This document shows, one piece after another, positions 6,144 through 10,607 of a stretch of 10,607 bases of DNA. The notes under the pieces are model-generated. The model did not search any database, was not told the origin of the DNA, and saw only the letters and a program-made list of their open reading frames with translations. The position numbers were made by a program, and so were the translations under genes. Position 1 is the stretch's first letter. Every line of letters starts with the position of its first letter. Source of the stretch: Clostridia bacterium (GTDB lineage: Bacteria > Bacillota_A > Clostridia > Oscillospirales > Acutalibacteraceae); NCBI GenBank assembly GCA_024699005.1, contig JAILQN010000346.1, positions 1 to 10,607 on the forward strand. Direction: 5' to 3'.

Positions 6144-7268
6144 ATGACAACCACTACATCTGCTTACTTCGGAAAAGAAGTTCCGAAACTCGGCTTCGGT
6201 CTTATGCGTCTGCCGCGCAAGGGCGTGCGTATTGATATCGAACAGGTCAAGACCATGGTAGATATGTTCATGGAAGCGGGATTTACCTATTTTGATACTG
6301 CGTACGTATATCTCGGCTCGGAAGCCGCGGCAAAAAAAGCGCTTGTCGACCGTTATCCGAGGAACAGCTACACCCTCTGCACCAAGCTCAACGTTACTCC
6401 GGCGCTGACCGAAAAGGCGGCGAAACAGCAGTTCGAAACCAGTCTGGAGCGCACGGGAGCAGGTTACTTCGACTATTATCTGCTCCATGCTCTGATGGAG
6501 AACAACTATAAGAGATACGACAAATTCCACCTCTGGGATTTTGTGAAGGAGCAGAAAGAAAAGGGACTTATACGCTCCTATGGTTTTTCCTACCATGCGG
6601 GTCCCGAGCTGCTGGATAAGATACTCACGGAGCATCCGGAAGTCGGTTACGTCCAGCTTCAGATAAACTACGCGGACTGGGAAAATCCCTCGGTATCCTC
6701 ACGGAAAAATTACGAGGTCGCGCGCAAACACGGCAAGTCCGTGATAGTGATGGAACCTGTCAAGGGCGGCAAGCTTGCCGACCCGCCCAAGGATGTCAAG
6801 AAACTCTTCGGCGCTTATCATCCGGATATGTCCTGCGCCTCCTGGGCGATACGTTTCGCGGCGTCGCTGGACGGGATCCTGACCGTGCTTTCGGGTATGT
6901 CGAACGTCGGACAGATGCGGGACAACCTATCGTATATGAAGGACTTCACGCCGCTGAACGGGGAGGAACTGAAGATCATCAGAGAAGCGCAGAAGATCAT
7001 TGGCAGATCGTCTGCGATACCCTGTACCGCTTGCCGTTACTGCGTCGAAGGGTGCCCGAAGAACATCGCTATCCCGGAAATATTCGAGGCGATGAACAAA
7101 CAGCTCGGCGACGGTCAGCTTGAAACAGCGAAGGAGATGTACCGGGAGATAACGGCGAAAGGCGCCGGAGCGGGCGACTGTATCGGATGCGGTCAGTGCG
7201 AAAAAGCATGCCCGCAGCATATTCCTGTGACAGAGAATCTTAAACAGGCTGTGAAAATGTTTGAGTAA
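6144..7268 (+). CDS. Aldo/keto reductase with C-terminal double 4Fe-4S ferredoxin domain
   Basis: A 374-residue cytoplasmic oxidoreductase (the COG1453 type). Residues 12 to about 275 form the aldo/keto reductase barrel, with the expected catalytic tetrad D51 and Y56 (FDTAYVY), K81 (CTKLNV) and H115 (YYLLHAL). Residues about 288-365 carry two cluster-binding motifs: CTACRYCVEGCP (C294, C297, C300, C304) and CIGCGQCEKACP (C346, C349, C352, C356). This joining of an NAD(P)H-dependent barrel with ferredoxin-like clusters is common in anaerobes and suggests electron exchange with ferredoxin; the carbonyl substrate is unknown. Start is fixed by GGAGGT (6131-6136) before ATG. It may be co-transcribed with the PNPOx-like gene upstream. 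It is followed by the palindromic region at 7311-7370, which can act as its terminator. Confidence 0.93.
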   Translation: MTTTTSAYFGKEVPKLGFGLMRLPRKGVRIDIEQVKTMVDMFMEAGFTYFDTAYVYLGSEAAAKKALVDRYPRNSYTLCTKLNVTPALTEKAAKQQFETSLERTGAGYFDYYLLHALMENNYKRYDKFHLWDFVKEQKEKGLIRSYGFSYHAGPELLDKILTEHPEVGYVQLQINYADWENPSVSSRKNYEVARKHGKSVIVMEPVKGGKLADPPKDVKKLFGAYHPDMSCASWAIRFAASLDGILTVLSGMSNVGQMRDNLSYMKDFTPLNGEELKIIREAQKIIGRSSAIPCTACRYCVEGCPKNIAIPEIFEAMNKQLGDGQLETAKEMYREITAKGAGAGDCIGCGQCEKACPQHIPVTENLKQAVKMFE

Positions 7269-7310
7269 AAATTCCTGTCAGGATATATATCTTTTGTTTT
7301 GTTAATAAAT

Positions 7311-7370
7311 ATTCCGAATTCGGAAAATAATTTCGATTTTTGTCGAAAAAATTCCGAATTCGGAATTTTT
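7311..7370 (+). repeat. Paired 14-bp palindromes 40 bp apart with a central inverted repeat
   Basis: TTCCGAATTCGGAA is present at 7312-7325 and 7352-7365 (an identical 15-mer starting one base earlier, offset exactly 40 bases). The second copy is extended by A and T runs to a 24-bp perfect palindrome (7347-7370). Between them TTTCGA (7331-7336) and TCGAAA (7343-7348) form another inverted repeat, almost exactly in the middle. As DNA this looks like a pair of operator sites about four helical turns apart; as RNA it could form two hairpins or one long one. Confidence 0.85.
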
Positions 7371-7375
7371 GTGTT
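7347..7375 (+). terminator. Probable intrinsic terminator of the aldo/keto reductase transcript
   Basis: The 24-bp palindrome folds to a stem with an AATT loop and ends in TTTTTGTGTT. A stem of GC-poor ends and a five-T run makes it a fair but not strong terminator. It overlaps the proposed operator role and ends three bases before the -35 box of the next promoter. Confidence 0.5.
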
Positions 7376-7402
7376 GACTTTTTGATGAAAATACTTTAAA
7401 CT
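7374..7402 (+). promoter_or_regulatory. Sigma-A promoter of the AAA/DUF4143 ATPase gene
   Basis: TTGACT (7374-7379, 5 of 6) and TAAACT (7397-7402, 4 of 6) with a 17-base spacer. The RNA would start near 7409. This rules against the GTG at 7409 as translation start and favours ATG 7436. The long palindrome ends three bases upstream of the -35 box. Confidence 0.6.
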
Positions 7403-7435
7403 GCGATTGTGATTCAATATTATGGAAGTGAATTT

Positions 7436-8659
7436 ATGATACAAAGAAAAGAATATCTGGAACAGCTTATACAATGGAAAGATAAACAGGTTATAAAAGT
7501 CGTTACCGGTATCAGACGGTGCGGTAAATCTACGCTTCTTGAATTGTTTCAGGAACATCTGAAAACGACCGGTGTAACTGATGATCAGCTTATTTCCGTT
7601 AATTTTGAGAATCTGGAATATGAGACATTGCTGGATTACAAAGCGTTATATAACTATGTTATTAAACGGCTCCATAAAACCAAAACCACTTATATTTTTC
7701 TTGACGAGATACAGCAGGTCGATGATTTTCAGAAAGCGGTCGACAGTCTGTACGTACAGAAGAATACGGACTTATATATAACCGGATCGAATGCTTATCT
7801 GTTATCCGGAGAACTTGCGACTTTGCTTTCAGGCAGATATATAGAGATCAATATGCTTCCTCTGTCGTTTTCCGAATATCGCGCAACAAACGATTTCGCC
7901 GATAATGACAGTCTTTTCGCCGATTATATGAAATACGGCGGAATGCCTTACGTGGCGGCGATCGGCAAAGATGAGAATATGATCGATACGTATCTTGAGG
8001 GGATATATAATACGATTATAGTCAAGGATATCGAGGAACGTCAGAACCGAAAAGAAAGTGACCCCGACAAACGAAAAATAACCGATATTTCTCTGCTTAA
8101 AAACATTTCAAAGTTCCTTGCCGGTTCCGTCGGCAGTCCGATTTCCGTAAAACGTATCACCGATTATGTCGTCTCAGGCGGAAGAAAAGTATCACAGAAC
8201 ACGGTCGACGACTATATAGAGGCCTTGACAGAACCGTATATCTTTTACCGGGCGGAACGTTATGACGTCCAGGGTAAACAGCTTCTGAAACAGAATCAGA
8301 AACTGTATATCGTCGATCTGGGGCTTCGCAGGCATCTGCTCGCCAGACATAATTACGATCTCGGTTATTCTCTTGAAAATATAGTATTCTTTGAACTGAA
8401 GCGAAGAGGTTACATCGTCAATATCGGCAAAGTCGGAATGACGGAAATAGATTTTGTCGCGGTAAAAGGTGACAGTGTCCGGTATTTTCAGGTATCCGCT
8501 TCCGTGGTCGACGAAGCCACGTTCCAAAGGGAGATCTCTCCGCTTCGGAAAATCAATGATAATTACCCGAAAACGATATTGACTCTTGATAAGTTCACGA
8601 CAGGCAATTACGATGGGATAGAAGTTGTGAACGTGATAGACTGGCTGCTGCAGAAATAA
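7436..8659 (+). CDS. AAA-family ATPase with C-terminal DUF4143 domain
   Basis: A 407-residue protein of the AAA_14/DUF4143 group. Residues 20-150 are the ATPase core: Walker A GIRRCGKST (25-33), Walker B YIFLDE (86-91), and the sensor-like run YITGSNAYLLSGELATLLSGRY (two short parts, 114-135). Residues about 210-290 form a winged-helix-like segment (ISKFLAGSVGSPISV... NTVDDYIEAL), and 310-360 a nuclease-like fold with E314 (ENIVFFEL), EIDFVAVK (337-344) and FQVS (351-354); glutamine stands where active PD-(D/E)XK enzymes usually have an acidic residue, as is common in this family. Role unknown; such ATPases are often multicopy accessory genes in gut bacteria. ATG 7436 is chosen because GGAAGTGA precedes it, homologues begin MI.RKEYL, and the promoter lies just upstream. 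GC is visibly lower at its front (about 33% in 7621-7680 by hand count), suggesting transfer. Confidence 0.9.
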   Translation: MIQRKEYLEQLIQWKDKQVIKVVTGIRRCGKSTLLELFQEHLKTTGVTDDQLISVNFENLEYETLLDYKALYNYVIKRLHKTKTTYIFLDEIQQVDDFQKAVDSLYVQKNTDLYITGSNAYLLSGELATLLSGRYIEINMLPLSFSEYRATNDFADNDSLFADYMKYGGMPYVAAIGKDENMIDTYLEGIYNTIIVKDIEERQNRKESDPDKRKITDISLLKNISKFLAGSVGSPISVKRITDYVVSGGRKVSQNTVDDYIEALTEPYIFYRAERYDVQGKQLLKQNQKLYIVDLGLRRHLLARHNYDLGYSLENIVFFELKRRGYIVNIGKVGMTEIDFVAVKGDSVRYFQVSASVVDEATFQREISPLRKINDNYPKTILTLDKFTTGNYDGIEVVNVIDWLLQK

Positions 8660-8714
8660 AATCAGCGGTATCGTCCTGGATCATGGCACGGCGGCGTATG
8701 GGGAGTGAGCTGAA

Positions 8715-9488
8715 TTGAATGATATTTACGGCTGGTTCACAGTCGACAGACTCGACGCGCAGACGTTCGTAATAAGCGAGTACAGGCATTGGGAAGAAAC
8801 TCACTGTTATCTTTTATGCGGACGGGATAAAGCCGTTCTTATCGATACCGGTCTGGGCGTATCGGATATCGGAAGCATCGTTGCCGGTCTGACCTCTCTG
8901 CCTGTCACGGTGTTCACCACGCACGTCCACTGGGATCATATCGGCGGACACGGACGTTTTGATAACATTGCCGTGCATGAAGCGGAGAAGGATCTGCTTT
9001 CCGGCAGGTTTCCGCTGCCGCTGCGGGAGGTTAAGGAACAGCTCGCGAAAGTTCCATGTGATTTTCCGGAAGGATTCGATATCGGTTCGTACAGGATCTT
9101 TCAGGGAGAACCGCAGATACTTCTGCACGACGGCGACATCTTTGATCTGGGCGGGCGAGCGGTACGGGTCATACATACGCCCGGACACTCTCCGGGGCAC
9201 TGCTGTTTTTATGAGCCCGAAAGAAAATGGCTGTATTCCGGAGATCTGATCTATAAGGGCTGTCTTGACGCTTTTTATCCTTCGACCGATCCGCGGCTTT
9301 TTTACCGTTCCGTAAAATGCTTAAGGGAATATGATATCGGACGGGTTCTGCCCGGGCATCACGATATCGATATTCCTGTCTCATTGATCGGCGATATCGA
9401 AGCCGGATTCGCAAAGCTGGATAAGAATGGGCTGCTGAAACAGGGGAGCGGGCTGTTCGATTTCCGAGACTTTCAGCTCAGAATATGA
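8715..9488 (+). CDS. Metallo-beta-lactamase-fold hydrolase
   Basis: A 257-residue MBL-fold protein. The metal ligands are all present: HVHWDH (H70, H72, D74, H75), TPGHS (H158), SGD (D177) and PGHH (H215), so two metal ions and hydrolase activity are expected. The N-terminal strand YLLCGRDKAVLIDTG is typical. The family includes glyoxalase II-like thioesterases, lactonases and phosphodiesterases; the substrate cannot be told. No signal peptide. The start codon is TTG at 8715, the only possible start before residue 10, because a stop codon (8706-8708) lies in frame just upstream and GGGGAGTGA (8700-8708) stands at the right distance. It follows the ATPase by 55 bases with no terminator seen and may be co-transcribed. 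The next gene starts 30 bases later. Confidence 0.92.
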   Translation: MNDIYGWFTVDRLDAQTFVISEYRHWEETHCYLLCGRDKAVLIDTGLGVSDIGSIVAGLTSLPVTVFTTHVHWDHIGGHGRFDNIAVHEAEKDLLSGRFPLPLREVKEQLAKVPCDFPEGFDIGSYRIFQGEPQILLHDGDIFDLGGRAVRVIHTPGHSPGHCCFYEPERKWLYSGDLIYKGCLDAFYPSTDPRLFYRSVKCLREYDIGRVLPGHHDIDIPVSLIGDIEAGFAKLDKNGLLKQGSGLFDFRDFQLRI

Positions 9489-9518
9489 ACGGCAGCTCCC
9501 GGTTCTTTTGGTGAAAAT

Positions 9519-10607
9519 ATGAAAAAGATAATTTCCCTTTTCATGTGCGCGGCGCTGGTATGCTGCGCGGCGGTCCCGGCCTTTGCCGGCGACGGCGGCT
9601 GCGACTGCGGATTCTCTCCGGTCATTTACGTGGGGCCTCTCGGCTGCACTCCGATCGTCAGGGACGAGGGTGCGGAAAACGAGCAGCAGCTTTGGAAGAC
9701 CGATACGAAATTCCTGCTTGCCAATCTGAAAGACGCCATGCCGGATATAACGAAAGCCCTGCTGACGCGCAGCGCCGATAAACTCGGGGACGCTCTTTCG
9801 GAATTTGTCAAAGCCTGTTTCGGGGATCTCGCGCTTGACAGCGAAGGAAGATCGAAGGATAACGTCACGACTCCGGAACTGAACGCGCCGGAAGGCGACA
9901 GACATGGTCCCGACAGCGACTACTATTTCGACTACGATTTCAGGCTCGATCCCTATGAACACGCTGACAGACTGCACGGATTCATAGAGCAGGTAAAAGC
10001 CCTGACGGGGCACGACAGCGTGAAACTGAAATGCTCGAGCATGGGCGGCGTCGTGCTCTCCGCGTATCTTGACAGATACGGCTGTGACGGTATCGACGTT
10101 ATCATCTGCCGCTGCTGTCCTCTTTGGGGGACCGCAGTCGCGGGCGAAGCTTTCACCGGCAGGATTGAGCTGAACGCCGCCGCGCTCACGTGCTACGGAG
10201 AGGACGCGATTCCGTTCCTTGAGACGGGATTCGCCGACGATTTCATCGAGGGCTCGCTCTACGCCCTTCTCGACGTCCTCAAAGGAGCCGGGATAATCGA
10301 CGCTTTATGCGCTCTCGGGGACAGAGTCATAAAGGACGTCGGGGACAAAGTATACGAGCAGGCGCTTATCCCGGTTTTCGGAACGCTCCCCGGGCTGTGG
10401 GCGTTCGTTCCCGAAGAATACTTCGACGAAGCGGTCGAATTCATGAACGTGCCTTCCGGAGGCGGACTTCACGATAAGATATTCGCCTACAGGAACGCCA
10501 TGGCGGATATCGCGGACAACCTCAGAGCCGCGAAAAACGCCGGCGTCAGGATCTGCATGATCTGCGGATACAACGTGCAGAGGACGCCGTTTGTCATGCT
10601 CTGGAAG
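9519..10607 (+). CDS. Secreted alpha/beta hydrolase (lipase/LCAT-like), 3' end outside the window
   Basis: The frame is open from ATG 9519 to the last base (363 codons, no stop). MKKIISLFMCAALVCCAAVPAFA is interrupted nowhere: a lysine pair, a hydrophobic core and AFA before GDGG form a clear type I signal peptide (about 23 residues, shown in two parts: MKKIISLF and CAAVPAFA). Later, YYFDYDFRLDPYEHADRL (about 138-155), then TGHDSVKLKCSSMGGVVLSAYL (two adjoining parts around 163-184) is the nucleophile elbow of a lipase-like enzyme, with S174 as the likely nucleophile. The usual first glycine of GxSxG is C172 here. The YDxRLDP pattern before the elbow resembles lecithin:cholesterol acyltransferase-like esterases of Clostridia. 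The remaining catalytic Asp and His would lie at or beyond the end. GGTGA (9510-9514) precedes ATG by four bases. An extracellular or cell-surface esterase is likely; substrate unknown. Confidence 0.8.
   Translation, partial: MKKIISLFMCAALVCCAAVPAFAGDGGCDCGFSPVIYVGPLGCTPIVRDEGAENEQQLWKTDTKFLLANLKDAMPDITKALLTRSADKLGDALSEFVKACFGDLALDSEGRSKDNVTTPELNAPEGDRHGPDSDYYFDYDFRLDPYEHADRLHGFIEQVKALTGHDSVKLKCSSMGGVVLSAYLDRYGCDGIDVIICRCCPLWGTAVAGEAFTGRIELNAAALTCYGEDAIPFLETGFADDFIEGSLYALLDVLKGAGIIDALCALGDRVIKDVGDKVYEQALIPVFGTLPGLWAFVPEEYFDEAVEFMNVPSGGGLHDKIFAYRNAMADIADNLRAAKNAGVRICMICGYNVQRTPFVMLWK

Noticed and set aside
8684..8719. 11-residue frame MARRRMGSELN overlapping the MBL start
   Set aside because: No ribosome site and Arg-rich chance sequence; it only overlaps the Shine-Dalgarno region of the MBL gene.
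9487..9509. Hairpin GAACGG/CCgGTTC followed by four T between the MBL gene and the secreted hydrolase
   Set aside because: One bulge, six pairs and just four T; too weak to call as a terminator.

Overview
The window looks like a chromosomal segment of a mid-GC, low-complexity-intergenic Firmicute of the Clostridia (an uncultured gut or rumen Oscillospirales/Ruminococcaceae-like bacterium would fit). The basis is AGGAGG-type Shine-Dalgarno sites, sigma-A style promoters, TTG starts, and gene families common there: YoaP, AraC-GyrI, BspA-type leucine-rich repeats, ferredoxin-fused aldo/keto reductase and DUF4143 ATPase. This assignment is an inference from gene content. No rRNA, tRNA, CRISPR array or insertion sequence was seen.

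Layout. Bases 1-1835 (+ strand, GC-rich): the last codons of an O-acetylserine sulfhydrylase, a YoaP-type GNAT acetyltransferase whose end is built from a 7-bp tandem repeat, and an AraC-type regulator with a GyrI-like effector domain. A hairpin at 1918-1950 has T-rich flanks on both strands and can end transcription from both sides.

Bases 2011-5522 (- strand, visibly more AT-rich): a three-gene block. Transcription starts at a near-consensus promoter (5494-5522) and reads a cytoplasmic TIR domain/leucine-rich-repeat protein. Its stop codon overlaps the start of a 379-residue SLC13/ArsB-like permease (TAATG). Downstream, after a 259-base AT-rich gap without a recognisable gene, lies an SMI1/KNR4-type immunity-like gene broken by an in-frame amber codon. 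The TIR-LRR/permease pair is the most unusual content: it resembles a sensor plus NADase-type effector coupled to a membrane transporter, and a defence or self/non-self role is a reasonable hypothesis but unproven.

Bases 5613-10607 (+ strand): a divergently promoted flavin-binding PNPOx-like protein, an aldo/keto reductase with two 4Fe-4S clusters, then a strongly palindromic intergenic region (7311-7370) that precedes the promoter of an AAA/DUF4143 ATPase, then an MBL-fold hydrolase and the start of a secreted alpha/beta hydrolase that runs off the end. The redox pair (5670-7268) may work together; the remaining genes look like independent accessory genes. No gap between genes exceeds about 260 bases.
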